A DNA stretch of 64,000 bases from an uncultured Veillonellaceae bacterium (GCA_958348245.1 CATVYJ010000004.1:124001-188000), one strand, 5' to 3'. Shown: positions 16,891-25,596, counted from the first letter of the stretch. Translations and numbers: made by a program. Notes: a model not told the origin generated them from the letters alone.

Positions 16891-18339
16891 ATGATTCAGC
16901 TCATACGACGTCATCCCTATGGATTTCTTCTTCTCGTCTCCGCCTATCTCTACCTCATCGGCAATCCGCTCCTTGCCGTGACGGACACGGCGGAGGCAAA
17001 CTACGCGCTCACCGCCAGGGAGATGGTCCTCTCCGGCGACTGGATGTCCCCGCAGATCTACGGGCGCTACTGGTACGACAAGCCCATCTTCTACTACTGG
17101 GAGCTCGCCGCGTCCTTCGCGGTCTTCGGATTCAATGAATTCGCGGCGCGCCTGCCCTCGGCGGTGCTGGGCTGCGTGAACGTGCTCTTCACCTTCTGGT
17201 TCGCCCGCCGCGTGTACGATGAGCGTACCGCATGGGGCGCGGCGCTCATCCTGGGCTGTTCTCTTGAATTCTGGCTCCTCTCCAAGGCGGTTATCACCGA
17301 CGCGGCGCTCTTCTTCTTCATGTCCGCCGCGGTGGCCTTCTTCTACCTGGGCTATAAGGAAAACCGGAACTGGTACTGGCTGTGCTACGTCTCCGCGGGG
17401 TTCGCGGTCCTCACGAAGGGGCCCATCGGCGTGCTCCTGCCGGGCTTCTCGTGCCTCCTCTTCCTCCTCTGGAAGCGGGACCTTCGGGAAATGCTCCACG
17501 TGCATTTCTTCTCCGGCATGCTTCTCTTCCTCCTCATCGGCGGGAGCTGGTACGCCGGCATGGTCCGCCTCCACGGAAATGATTTCCTGCTGAATTTCCT
17601 CGGCGTGCACAATTTCCTCCGCGCCACCGTCCCTGAACATCCCCGTCAGGACGTGTGGTACTTCTACATCATGATGTTCTTCGCGGGCTTCGCGCCGTGG
17701 AGCTTTCTCTTCCCCATATCGGTGTATAAGAAATGGAAGACGCGCCACGCGCTCCCCGTGCCGTCGGACGCGACGAAATTTCTCATGGTGTGGGCCTTCT
17801 CGGTGCTCCTCATCTTCCAGATCATCGCCACGAAGTACACCACCTACACCTTCCCTTCCCTCTTCGCCTTCTCCATCCTCGCGGCGCGGCTCTGGGCGGC
17901 GCACCTTTCCACGGTGGCCCGCACGGGCGCGGTCATGGCCGCGGTGTACACGGCGCTCGCCCTCGTGGTCGCTCCGTCCGTGATGAACCATTTCTCCGGC
18001 AAAGACGCGGGCGAAGCGCTCGCCCGGATGGATACGGAAGGCGCGCCCATCCTCTTCTATGACAATTACCGCACGTCCACCGTCTTCTACAGCGGCAAAA
18101 CCATCTACCGCCTCGAACCCCAGCGGGACATCGAGGAAATGAAACCGGGCGGCCTCAGCTGGAACGCGAAGAACGTCATGCCCTTCTACGCGGAGGAACA
18201 GCTCGCCCGGACCAACGGCACGTACTTCATCATCGTCCCGGAAGACAGGAAGAAAGATTTCCTCGAACGCCACGCGGGCCGTCCCGCCGCCACCACGGAC
18301 ACCGGCGCATATCTCATCCTCGACTGGAAGGAAGCCTGA
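16891..18339 (+). CDS. ArnT/PMT-type membrane glycosyltransferase
   Basis: 482-residue multi-pass membrane protein of the GT-C fold (PMT/ArnT/GT83 group), which transfers a sugar from an undecaprenyl- or dolichyl-phosphate donor to an envelope acceptor. The first periplasmic loop (residues about 30-60) has DTAEANYALTAREMVLSGDW followed by YGRYWYDKPIFYYWELA, closely matching the ArnT family pattern. About 11-12 helices follow, then a soluble C-terminal stretch of about 90 residues. It is shorter than E. coli ArnT (about 550 residues), so lipid A aminoarabinose transfer is only one possibility. The ATG at 16891 follows AGGAGG; an in-frame Met at 16810 lies upstream of the promoter. It is divergent from a two-component system. 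Confidence 0.88.
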   Translation: MIQLIRRHPYGFLLLVSAYLYLIGNPLLAVTDTAEANYALTAREMVLSGDWMSPQIYGRYWYDKPIFYYWELAASFAVFGFNEFAARLPSAVLGCVNVLFTFWFARRVYDERTAWGAALILGCSLEFWLLSKAVITDAALFFFMSAAVAFFYLGYKENRNWYWLCYVSAGFAVLTKGPIGVLLPGFSCLLFLLWKRDLREMLHVHFFSGMLLFLLIGGSWYAGMVRLHGNDFLLNFLGVHNFLRATVPEHPRQDVWYFYIMMFFAGFAPWSFLFPISVYKKWKTRHALPVPSDATKFLMVWAFSVLLIFQIIATKYTTYTFPSLFAFSILAARLWAAHLSTVARTGAVMAAVYTALALVVAPSVMNHFSGKDAGEALARMDTEGAPILFYDNYRTSTVFYSGKTIYRLEPQRDIEEMKPGGLSWNAKNVMPFYAEEQLARTNGTYFIIVPEDRKKDFLERHAGRPAATTDTGAYLILDWKEA

Positions 18340-18363
18340 CTCTCATCCGGCGGAAACCGCTGC

Positions 18364-18395
18364 AAAAAAAGCACCCCGAAGGGTGCTCTTTTTTT
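18364..18395. terminator. Bidirectional terminator between glycosyltransferase and aminotransferase
   Basis: AGCACCC, CGAA loop, GGGTGCT, with seven A on one side and seven T on the other; serves both convergent genes. Confidence 0.9.
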
Positions 18396-18402
18396 ATGGG
18401 CG

Positions 18403-19644
18403 TCATAACTGGCCCGCTTCTTCCATGGCCGTTTTGATTTTTCCGGCGAGGCCGTACATTCTGGCTTTCGGAATGGAGCAGACCGCCACGCGGATGCCTG
18501 CCTTGAGGGGCACGAGGTAGATGTGGTCCCGGTGGAGCCGTTCGCACACCGCCGCCGAGTCCGGCGAGGGAATGCTCAGGAAAAAGCCCGCCTGATAGGG
18601 CAGCATGGGGAGACCGGCCTCCGACGCTTCTTTCACGAAGACCGCCGCCCGGTCCTGAATGAGCCGGTAGTACCGCTGCTGTTCGTCTTTCCACGACGCG
18701 CGGAGCGCCGGGTCTTCCCAGATGCGGATGAGGGTCTCCATGCCGCCGCGGCAGTTGTTCGACCAGGTGGCGCGGTTCGTGTAGGCGTTGATGTCCGCAA
18801 ATTCCCGGGCCACCGCCTCGGACGAAGAGAGGCCGATCATCGCGCCGATGCGCAGGCCGTACATGGTGAAGCTCTTGGACATGCTGAAGGCGGCGGTTAC
18901 GAGGATTTCCGGCGGCAGGCCGCTGAATTTCCGGAAGAAGCGCCGCGCGTCCGGCCCGGCGTAGTCGATGTAGGACACGTCCACGAGGAGGACGATCTTC
19001 TTTCCCCGGCCCACGAGGAATTTCAGGAAATCGAGCACGCGGTCCCAGTCTTCGTCGGTGAGGCTGTAGCCCGTGGGATTGTGCGCCGGCGTATTGAGGA
19101 TGACTGCGAGGTGCTCCTGCCGGTCCGCCATGGCGGAGAGCTGGCGCTGGAAGTCTTCATGATCAAAGCGGCCTTTCCCGTCCAGCAGGCGGAAGGTGCG
19201 CAGCGTCCGCCCCGCGTCCACGCAGAGCATATTGTACGCGCTCCAGTACCAGTTGCTGGTAAGGATCTCGTCGCCGGGCTCGCTGTAATTGTGAATGATG
19301 TGATGGATGGCTCCGGTGCCGCCGGTGGTGGCCACCGCCGCGGTGTATCCTTCGGGACGGAAATCCCCGAAGCAGCACGCTTCCGCGTCTTTCAGGAAGG
19401 CCGGCAGCCCCGCCACGGGCGCGTAGGCCGTGACGGCCTCCATGGGAAGCGCCCGGTAGACTTTCTCCACCGTGGGGAGGCACACCAGGCGGCCCTCTTC
19501 GTCCTGGATGACCCCGGCGGTGCCGTTCACGACGAGCGCCGGCCCGTTCTGCGCGATATCGGCCTGCGCCGCGTGGGACGCGCCGAAAATGACGTCGTTT
19601 GCCTTTTTGCCCCGCGCCTGCGGAGCGGCCATGCTTTCTATCAT
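18403..19644 (-). CDS. PLP-dependent class I aminotransferase
   Basis: 413-residue fold-type I aminotransferase that resembles the aspartate/aromatic (TyrB-like) branch. Visible are the cofactor segment TTGGTGAIHHIIHNY, the Asn/Pro motif LNTPAHNPTGYSL, the Asp/Tyr pair in VDVSYIDYAG and the PLP lysine in FSMSKSFTMYGLRIGA (around residue 245). A late Arg for substrate carboxylate binding fits IRVAVCSIP. The start is taken at MIESM (19644), preceded by AGGGGGAATCC; Mets further up lack a good site. It is monocistronic. The preferred amino acid (aspartate, tyrosine or other) cannot be told from the sequence. Confidence 0.9.
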   Translation of the reverse strand: MIESMAAPQARGKKANDVIFGASHAAQADIAQNGPALVVNGTAGVIQDEEGRLVCLPTVEKVYRALPMEAVTAYAPVAGLPAFLKDAEACCFGDFRPEGYTAAVATTGGTGAIHHIIHNYSEPGDEILTSNWYWSAYNMLCVDAGRTLRTFRLLDGKGRFDHEDFQRQLSAMADRQEHLAVILNTPAHNPTGYSLTDEDWDRVLDFLKFLVGRGKKIVLLVDVSYIDYAGPDARRFFRKFSGLPPEILVTAAFSMSKSFTMYGLRIGAMIGLSSSEAVAREFADINAYTNRATWSNNCRGGMETLIRIWEDPALRASWKDEQQRYYRLIQDRAAVFVKEASEAGLPMLPYQAGFFLSIPSPDSAAVCERLHRDHIYLVPLKAGIRVAVCSIPKARMYGLAGKIKTAMEEAGQL

Positions 19645-19747
19645 GCGGATTCCCCCTTTTCTGCAAAGCGCCCGCGGGCGCTCCATATCCTGTCTATATT
19701 ATATAGCGCGCCTCACGGGACGGCCCATATTTCTTCTCTATCGCCGC

Positions 19748-19772
19748 AAAAGAAAAGCGCGGATGCCCGCGC
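19748..19772 (-). terminator. Intrinsic terminator after pgeF
   Basis: Minus-strand GCGCGG, GCAT loop, CCGCGC, then TTTTCTTTT, 5 nt past the pgeF stop. Confidence 0.85.
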
Positions 19773-19777
19773 CTTTT

Positions 19778-20590
19778 TTATTTCAGCATGACCGCCGCCA
19801 TGTGCCGCCCCGTAATCCCTCCGGATTTCCGGTAGGAAAAGAAGAGGTCGTCCCGGCAGTACGTGCAGAGGCCGCACATTTCGATGTGTTCTTCCGCGAC
19901 CCCCGCCCGGAGGAGGAGCCGCCGGTTTGCGCCCGGCAGGTCGAAAAGAAATTTTCCGCCGCCCTTTTCCTTCACCAGTCCGGCAAGGGTTTCCCCGTCG
20001 AAGAGCGGCGCGAAGGCGTCGATCACGTCCCGGCCCACTTCAAAAGAGCATCCCCCGATGGCGGGGCCAATGCCGCAGAGGAGATCCTCCGGGCGCGTGC
20101 GGAAGCGCTCCTCCATGAGGCGCACGGTCTTGCCACCGATGTCCCCCGCCGCGCCGCGCCAGCCGCCGTGCGCCACGCCCGCCGCATGGTGGACGGGATC
20201 GTAGAAGAGAAGGGGCGTGCAGTCCGCAAAATTCATGGTGAGCGGCACGCCCGCTTCGTCCGCCGCAAGGCCGTCGCACGCGGGCAGAGCGCTCTCCGCG
20301 TCCAGCGCGCCCCGTCCCCGGTCCGCCCGTCCCACGACTTCGATATGCGTGCCGTGCACCTGATGGCAGCTCACAATGTCTTCCGGCGGTATGCCGAGCG
20401 CCGTCAGGAAGCGCCGCCGGTTTTCCCGGACCGCCGCCGGGTCGTCCCCGGTGGAGAAGCTCATATTGAGCGTGTCGAAAGGCGCGGCGGAGACGCCGCC
20501 CTGCCGGCCCGCCACCGCGGCAGCGATGCCGCCCGCCTTTTCAAAAAGGGAAAAAGTCACGCAGGGGATGCCGTTTTTCTTTTCTATCAT
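19778..20590 (-). CDS. pgeF: Peptidoglycan editing factor PgeF / laccase-domain (YfiH) protein
   Basis: 270 residues of the YfiH/DUF152 group, which hydrolyses misincorporated muropeptides or acts as a purine nucleoside phosphorylase/adenosine deaminase (both reported for the family). The zinc ligand motifs are visible: SCHQVHGTHIEVV, FADCTPLLFYDP and GVAHGGWRGAAGDI (His, Cys and His ligands), plus GIGPAIGGCSFEVG. The start is set at MIEKKNGI (20590), because residues upstream are an Arg-rich read-through of the overlapping synthase. It lies 7 nt after an RluA-family synthase, the common rluD-pgeF arrangement, so the two are co-transcribed. Confidence 0.93.
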   Translation of the reverse strand: MIEKKNGIPCVTFSLFEKAGGIAAAVAGRQGGVSAAPFDTLNMSFSTGDDPAAVRENRRRFLTALGIPPEDIVSCHQVHGTHIEVVGRADRGRGALDAESALPACDGLAADEAGVPLTMNFADCTPLLFYDPVHHAAGVAHGGWRGAAGDIGGKTVRLMEERFRTRPEDLLCGIGPAIGGCSFEVGRDVIDAFAPLFDGETLAGLVKEKGGGKFLFDLPGANRRLLLRAGVAEEHIEMCGLCTYCRDDLFFSYRKSGGITGRHMAAVMLK

Positions 20591-20597
20591 GACTGCC

Positions 20598-21503
20598 TCA
20601 CAGCACGTTTGCAAACACAGGGGAAACGGGCGCGAGCGTCTCCGCGATGCGCCGCATGTCTTCGGGAAGCGGCGCGGAGAAATGCAGCGGCTCTCCCGTC
20701 GCGGGATGGCGGAACGCCACGTCCGCCGCATGGAGGGCCTGCCGGGCGATGCGCCCGCAGGGGCCGCCGTAGAGATCGTCCCCGAGAAGGGGATGGCCCA
20801 GATGCGAGAGATGCACCCGGATCTGATGGGTGCGCCCCGTGAAGAGGCGGAGCCGGAGGAAATCGCAGTCCGCTCCGCGGGCGAGCACTTCGTACGCCGT
20901 GCGTGCGGGCCGGCCGTCTTCCCGCACCATCCACTCCACGATGCTCCCGGGCTTTCGTCCGATGGGCGCGTCGATCACGCCCGCGTCCTCCGCGAGGTGC
21001 CCCGCGCACACCGCGAGGTACTGCCGGGTGATCTGGTCGTGGCTCCGGGAGAGCGCCCACTGCTCCCGGGCGGACTTGGCCACCACCACGAGGCCCGTGG
21101 TGTTCCGGTCGAGGCGGTACACCGGATGGATGCCGCAGCGCTCGCCCCGGTCCGCAAAGTATCCCGCCACGGCGTTCACGAGGCTGTCGTGGAGCGATTT
21201 GTGCGTGGGATGAATAATCATGCCCGGCCCCTTGTCGATGATGAGGAGCGCGTCGTCTTCGTAGACGACGGAAAGCGGGATGCGCGCGGGCACGATATCC
21301 GTCGTCTCGTCCCATTCGCAGGCGACGCGGTCCCCCGCCCGCACGGTCATCCGCGCGTTGTGCACCGCGTCTCCGTTCACCGTGACGACGCCGTTCCATT
21401 TCACGCGCTTCCAGAGCGACGCGGAGAGGCCCCCGCTCTTCCGCACAAAATTCCGGAGCATCATCTCCGGCGCGCCTTCCGGCACGGTCCATTCCAGTCG
21501 CAT
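20598..21503 (-). CDS. RluA-family 23S rRNA pseudouridine synthase
   Basis: 301 residues. It isomerises uridines in rRNA. A short N-terminal S4-like segment (about 1-75: VRKSGGLSASLWKRVKWNGVVTVNG) precedes the catalytic domain. The active-site Asp is in HPVYRLDRNTTGLVVVAK, the family motif with Tyr in place of the more usual His. Other conserved parts are TGRTHQIRVHLSHLGHPLLGDDLYG and ITRQYLAVCAGHL. ATG follows GGAGGCGGCC. It is upstream of and close to pgeF, which supports the RluD group, but the modified position is not determinable. The upstream gene is separated by a terminator and this gene appears to start the two-gene operon. Confidence 0.93.
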   Translation of the reverse strand: MRLEWTVPEGAPEMMLRNFVRKSGGLSASLWKRVKWNGVVTVNGDAVHNARMTVRAGDRVACEWDETTDIVPARIPLSVVYEDDALLIIDKGPGMIIHPTHKSLHDSLVNAVAGYFADRGERCGIHPVYRLDRNTTGLVVVAKSAREQWALSRSHDQITRQYLAVCAGHLAEDAGVIDAPIGRKPGSIVEWMVREDGRPARTAYEVLARGADCDFLRLRLFTGRTHQIRVHLSHLGHPLLGDDLYGGPCGRIARQALHAADVAFRHPATGEPLHFSAPLPEDMRRIAETLAPVSPVFANVL

Positions 21504-21564
21504 GGCCGCCTCCTTTCCGTCTCATTATAGCGGGAAGCGGCGCATTTTCCAAAATTTTCCACAG

Positions 21565-21590
21565 AAAAAGGGCGCTCCTTCCGGAACGCC
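21565..21590 (-). terminator. Intrinsic terminator after the feo operon
   Basis: GGCGTTCC, GGAA loop, GGAGCGCC (one G-U) followed by five T on the minus strand, 10 nt past the last feo gene. Confidence 0.85.
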
Positions 21591-21599
21591 TTTTCTTTT

Positions 21600-21917
21600 T
21601 TATTTCTTTTCACCGCCGTGCGGGCAGGAAGGCTTCGCCCCTGCCGAAGCATCCTTCCTGCGGGTGGCGCAGGCGGGGCAGCCGCCGTTCTTCGCCCGCG
21701 CTTCCTCCCGGATGGCCCGCCACGCCGCGGCGGCCTGTTTCCGCTCCTGCGCGGTGGTTTCCTCCTTCGCGCAGGACGCGCACGAGGGGCAGCCGCTCCT
21801 GCCGCAGCAGTCGCTCTCGCCGCTCGCAAAATTCCGGTAGATGCGCTTCAGGCCGCGCCAGAACGCGAGGAAAATGACGACGGCCAGCGCCCATGTGATG
21901 AGATCGCCCGATGTCAT
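21600..21917 (-). CDS. FeoB-associated Cys-rich membrane protein
   Basis: 105 residues, with one N-terminal transmembrane helix (LITWALAVVIFLAFWRGLKRIY, about 6-27) and a Cys-rich cytoplasmic tail: CCGRSGCPSCASC, then CPACATRRK and CPHGG. Small proteins of this kind follow feoB in many Firmicutes and may play the role of FeoC; experimental function is not settled. It lies 15 nt after feoB and ahead of a terminator. GGGAGGCGCG precedes the ATG. At about 100 residues it is longer than typical (50-70) because of a charged insert between the two Cys clusters. Confidence 0.88.
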   Translation of the reverse strand: MTSGDLITWALAVVIFLAFWRGLKRIYRNFASGESDCCGRSGCPSCASCAKEETTAQERKQAAAAWRAIREEARAKNGGCPACATRRKDASAGAKPSCPHGGEKK

Positions 21918-21932
21918 ACGCGCCTCCCGCCG

Positions 21933-23828
21933 TCAGAAGCCGAGCGCGAGAGCCGCCCAGTACACCACGAGGGACACCGCCCAGGCGATGGCGAACTGGC
22001 TCACCGCGGCGAAGAACATCCAGTACCAGCTGTTCGTTTCCTTCTTGATGGTGCCGAGGGCCGTCATGCACGGCGTGTAGAGCTGGGAGAAGACCATGAA
22101 GGCCAGCGCGGACGCCGCGGAGAAGGCCGCCGCCAGGCCCGTGCCCGCCACGGTGGAAATCATTTCCGCTTCTTCCATATCGGGGGAGAGGTCCGGCAGC
22201 CCGTAGAGGATGCCGATGGTGGACACCACCGCCTCCTTCGCCATGATGCCGGAGATGACCGCCGAGCCCGCTTCCCACGTGTCGAAGCCGTGGAAGGTGA
22301 AGAGCACGGACATGGCGCCGCCCAGCGCGGCGAGGAAGCTTTCCGACATGTCTTCCACCGGGCCGGACGCGTTGTAGCTCGAGAGGAACCAGATGAGGAC
22401 GGACATGGCGAGGATGATGGTCCCGGCCTTGATGAGGTAGCCTTTGCCCTTGTCCCAGGTCTCGAGGAGGACCGTCTTCATGTCGGGCCAGCGGTAGGGC
22501 GGCAGCTCCAGCACGAAGCTCGCGTCGTCCTTTTTGAAGAGCGTCTTCGAATACGCCGCAGACGCGAGGAACGCGCCGGCGATGCCGAGGAGGTACATGG
22601 CGAAGACCACGTTCGCCGCATTCTCACCGAAGAAAACCGCCCCGAAGAGCGCCAGCACGGGAAGCTTTGCCCCGCACGTGAGGAACGGCGTCACGAGGAT
22701 GGTGATCATCCGGTCCCGCTGGGAATCGAGCGCCCGCGCGCCCATGATGCCCGGCACGGCGCAGCCGAAGCCGCACATGATGGGCATGAGCGCCTTGCCC
22801 GAGAGGCCCACCCTGCGCATGACCGGGTCGAGCACAAAGGCCACCCGCGCCATGTATCCCGTGCCGTCCAGGAAAGACAGGCAGAAGAACAGCGTGAAGA
22901 TGAGCGGGACGAACGTCATGATGCCGCCCACGCCGGCGATGATGCCGTCGCACACGAGGGACTGCATCCATTCCGCCACGCCGAGCTCTTCCAGCGTGCC
23001 GCCGGCCCACTCCATGAAGTCTTCATTGATGAGCGCGTCCAGCCAGTCCGCGATGGGCTGTCCGATCCACGTGAACGTGATCTGGAACGTCATGTACAGC
23101 ATGAAGAGCAGCACCAGGATGGACAGCGCGCCGTTGGCCAGCACGCGGTCGATCTTTTCCGACGTGTCCGCGCTCGCCTGATGGTATGTGACGCATTCGG
23201 CCACGATGCGGTCGATGAAGGCGTAGCGCTCTTCCATAATCGCTTCCTCCTGCCGCTCCGGGTCCGCCACGGTGCGCCGGATCGTCTCCAGGCGGGCGAT
23301 GTGCGCCTCCACCTCGGGGGAATTCTGATAGTCGCTCATCACCGTGGAAGTGAAGACATCCAGCAGCTGCCTCGTGCTCCTGCTGCTCCGCCCGACGGTC
23401 TCCACCACGGGCATGCCGAGCAGGCGGGACAGCTTCGACGTGGAGATCTCCACGCCCTTCTTCTGCGCCTCGTCCTTCATGTTCAGGTCGAGCAGCACGG
23501 GGATGCGGTGCTCGAGCAGCTGCACGCAGAGGAACAGGTTGCGGTCGATATTGGACGAATCGATCACATCCACCACGATGTCCGGCCGCTCGCGGGTGAG
23601 ATAATTCTCCACGATTTTTTCTTCCGGGGAGCGGGCGTTGATGCTGTACGTCCCAGGCAGATCCATCACGGCGATGGCCCGCCCTTTGTAATTCGTGTAT
23701 CCCTGCTTCTTGTCGATGGTCACGCCGGGCCAGTTGCCGATCTTCTGCCGGATGCCCGTGAGTTCGTTGAAAATGGTGGATTTCCCCGTGTTGGGGTTGC
23801 CCGTGAGGGCCACAGATACCATGCTCAT
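21933..23828 (-). CDS. feoB: Ferrous iron transport protein B
   Basis: 631-residue inner-membrane Fe(II) transporter with an N-terminal GTPase. G1 is GNPNTGKST (10-18), the G2/switch area is GNWPGVTIDKKQG, G3 is DLPGTYS and G4 is NMKDEAQ. A helical bundle (GDI-like, about 180-270) links to the membrane domain, which has two Gate repeats with the conserved Cys in IMCGFGCAVPGIMG and LTCGAKLPVL. It is shorter than E. coli FeoB (773) but normal for Firmicutes. GGAGGCGGCG precedes the ATG. Second gene of feoA-feoB-(Cys-rich), downstream of an AT-rich dyad region. Confidence 0.97.
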   Translation of the reverse strand: MSMVSVALTGNPNTGKSTIFNELTGIRQKIGNWPGVTIDKKQGYTNYKGRAIAVMDLPGTYSINARSPEEKIVENYLTRERPDIVVDVIDSSNIDRNLFLCVQLLEHRIPVLLDLNMKDEAQKKGVEISTSKLSRLLGMPVVETVGRSSRSTRQLLDVFTSTVMSDYQNSPEVEAHIARLETIRRTVADPERQEEAIMEERYAFIDRIVAECVTYHQASADTSEKIDRVLANGALSILVLLFMLYMTFQITFTWIGQPIADWLDALINEDFMEWAGGTLEELGVAEWMQSLVCDGIIAGVGGIMTFVPLIFTLFFCLSFLDGTGYMARVAFVLDPVMRRVGLSGKALMPIMCGFGCAVPGIMGARALDSQRDRMITILVTPFLTCGAKLPVLALFGAVFFGENAANVVFAMYLLGIAGAFLASAAYSKTLFKKDDASFVLELPPYRWPDMKTVLLETWDKGKGYLIKAGTIILAMSVLIWFLSSYNASGPVEDMSESFLAALGGAMSVLFTFHGFDTWEAGSAVISGIMAKEAVVSTIGILYGLPDLSPDMEEAEMISTVAGTGLAAAFSAASALAFMVFSQLYTPCMTALGTIKKETNSWYWMFFAAVSQFAIAWAVSLVVYWAALALGF

Positions 23829-23840
23829 TGCGCCGCCTCC

Positions 23841-24065
23841 TTACGCCGTCTCCGTGACGGAAATCTTCTCCGCATCAGACAGCCGCACCGCCATCTTGAA
23901 AGACCGGACGAGCACCGCCAGCGGATCTCCCATGGGCCCCGTGCGGAGCACTTTCACCTTCGTCCCCTTCACCAGCCCCATGCTCATGAGCCGCGTCTTG
24001 AGCTCGGACGCTTCGATCCCGTCGATCCGGACCAGCATGCCCGACTTCGCTTCGCTTAGTTTCAT
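23841..24065 (-). CDS. feoA: Ferrous iron transport protein A
   Basis: 74-residue SH3-like cytosolic protein needed for FeoB function. It shows the classical FeoA pattern: GMLVRIDGIEASELKTRLMSMGLVKGTKVKVLRTGPMGDPLAVLVR (shown here in part only as RLMSMGLVKGTKVKVL and GPMGDPLAV). The start is ATG at 24065, with GAAGGAGAGCA before it. It is the first feo gene, 12 nt from feoB. The region upstream is AT-rich and holds two overlapping inverted repeats, so this gene is probably the controlled one. Confidence 0.96.
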   Translation of the reverse strand: MKLSEAKSGMLVRIDGIEASELKTRLMSMGLVKGTKVKVLRTGPMGDPLAVLVRSFKMAVRLSDAEKISVTETA

Positions 24066-24106
24066 TGCTCTCCTTCTTCCTGCCCTTCATTTATTTTGTA
24101 TGCTGC

Positions 24107-24134
24107 AAATATAAATGTTTATGGCTTATATTTG
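24107..24134. promoter_or_regulatory. Inverted repeat 1 upstream of feoA
   Basis: Perfect 9-bp dyad CAAATATAA (24107-24115) and TTATATTTG (24126-24134), 10-bp spacer, in a strongly AT-rich region unlike the surrounding DNA. Candidate metal-regulator operator; not a Fur-box consensus. Confidence 0.5.
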
Positions 24135-24158
24135 AAATTAAGCATTCCTAATTTCAAA
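24131..24158. promoter_or_regulatory. Inverted repeat 2 upstream of feoA
   Basis: Perfect 10-bp dyad TTTGAAATTA (24131-24140) and TAATTTCAAA (24149-24158), 8-bp spacer, sharing 4 bp with inverted repeat 1. The right arm includes TTGAAA on the minus strand, usable as a -35. Candidate iron-responsive operator overlapping the feo promoter. Confidence 0.55.
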
Positions 24159-24280
24159 ATTATATTACTCTACTCTTTCTGACCCGTCAAGAGATTTGAG
24201 AAATATTCTTATTCTCATCTGCGCGGCGCGCGCTTTGCCGCAGGGCGCAGAGCCCCCCCTCCCGTCCGCGGCCCGCACAC

Positions 24281-24323
24281 AAAAAAAGAACGCCCATACC
24301 CGGCGTATGCGCGTTCTTTTTTC
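24281..24323. terminator. Bidirectional terminator after the second histidine kinase
   Basis: Long A-run, AAGAACGC...GCGTTCTT stem with internal CATAC/GTATG pairing, and a T-run; located 2 nt past the kinase stop on the minus strand. Confidence 0.85.
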
Positions 24324-24324
24324 T

Positions 24325-25584
24325 TTATCCCAGCTCCACCTGGAAAGTGATGACCCCCTTCGCCCAGCGGACGGAAATTTTCCCTTTCATGAGCTTCGTT
24401 AGGTCCTCCGCCATGGAGAGGCCGATGCCGTAGCCCTCCTTACTGCTGCTGTGGGACGTGTCGCCCCGGTAAAACCGTTCGAAGAAGCGGCTGTAATCGG
24501 TATGCGCCCCGTCTCTGTAATCGTTCGACACGGAGAGCTGCGCGCCCCGGCCGTTTTTCCTCGCGGTGAGGCGCACGGTGATCGTTCCGCCGTCGTCGCA
24601 GTATTTCGCCGCGTTGTCCAGCAGGATATTCACGAGCTCGCCGTAGAAGCGGGGCTCCGCCCGGGCGGCGACGCCCTCGTCCACCTCCACGCGGCAGGTC
24701 TTGCCCGCGTCGGCGATGACCGGACGAAACGCCTCCGCCGCGGACCGGACGAGCGCGGTGAGATCCACGTCGGTGAGCGTCACGTCCCGCGGCGTGGCCT
24801 CGCCCACCCGCGCGAGGGTGATGAGATCGTTGATGAGCTTCGACAGGCGCCGCACCTGTTTCAGAATGTTGTCGGTCCACTCGCTTTTGCCGCTGATGAG
24901 CTCGAGCGCCTCCGCGTTTGCGGAGATGATGGCGATGGGCGTCTTCAGTTCATGGCCGGCGTTTGTGATAAAGCGCTTCTGGTTCTCCGCGTTGCGGATG
25001 AAAGGCCGGATGGCCCGCTTGGAGAGCACGGTGACGATCGCCACATAGAGAAGGATGCACAGGAAGCCGAAGAGGGCGGAGTACTTCAGCACCGTATTCA
25101 CCACGGCCATGTCGCGGGTGCAGTCGAGAATGACCACGAGCGTCCCCTCGCGGGTGTCCGCCACGGTGTAGGCGTAGCTCGCCTTGTCCTTCTTGAAGAA
25201 TCCTTCCGCCTGGCCGTGCACGGCCGCCTCCACGGCGGTCTCCACCGCTTCCTTTGCGGAAAAGGCGGCGATCTGATTGATATTGATGACCTTGGCGGAT
25301 CCCTCCCTGTCGAAGAGTACGGAGAAATACCGCGTCTGGTAGGTAAATTCCGGCGTGTCGTCCATCCAGCTCCCGCTGGACAGCCACCCGTCCGCCGCGG
25401 GCCGCCGCTCGCCGCTCACGGTGCCGCCGTTGTTGACGATGTACGCCATGACGGAGCGGATGTCGTCCTGCACGAGGAAATAGATGGCCCCATTGACCAC
25501 GCCGAGCGCCGCCGCGACGATGAGGAAGATGGCCACGGTGGCGATGAGGATGAACTGGCGGTGCAGCCTGCGGATCATATCCAT
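24325..25584 (-). CDS. Sensor histidine kinase (second two-component system)
   Basis: 419 residues with two predicted membrane helices (about 12-36 and 168-187) bracketing a periplasmic sensor domain of roughly 130 residues, and no clear HAMP. The H box is NAGHELKTPIAIISANAE (His211), N box LLDNAAKYCDD, and G2 GYGIGLSMAED. A FF-F-box FFERFYRGD is also visible. It is the last gene of the alarmone synthetase-regulator-kinase operon, 12 nt after the response regulator. The sensor domain is not recognised, so the stimulus is unknown; the link with relQ suggests stress or starvation sensing, by inference only. Confidence 0.94.
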   Translation of the reverse strand: MDMIRRLHRQFILIATVAIFLIVAAALGVVNGAIYFLVQDDIRSVMAYIVNNGGTVSGERRPAADGWLSSGSWMDDTPEFTYQTRYFSVLFDREGSAKVININQIAAFSAKEAVETAVEAAVHGQAEGFFKKDKASYAYTVADTREGTLVVILDCTRDMAVVNTVLKYSALFGFLCILLYVAIVTVLSKRAIRPFIRNAENQKRFITNAGHELKTPIAIISANAEALELISGKSEWTDNILKQVRRLSKLINDLITLARVGEATPRDVTLTDVDLTALVRSAAEAFRPVIADAGKTCRVEVDEGVAARAEPRFYGELVNILLDNAAKYCDDGGTITVRLTARKNGRGAQLSVSNDYRDGAHTDYSRFFERFYRGDTSHSSSKEGYGIGLSMAEDLTKLMKGKISVRWAKGVITFQVELG

Positions 25585-25596
25585 GGCGCGCCTCCG

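Noticed and set aside
21618..24059. 813-residue plus-strand ORF
   Set aside because: Antisense to feoA/feoB; composition is dominated by Arg, His, Asp and Glu with no domain.
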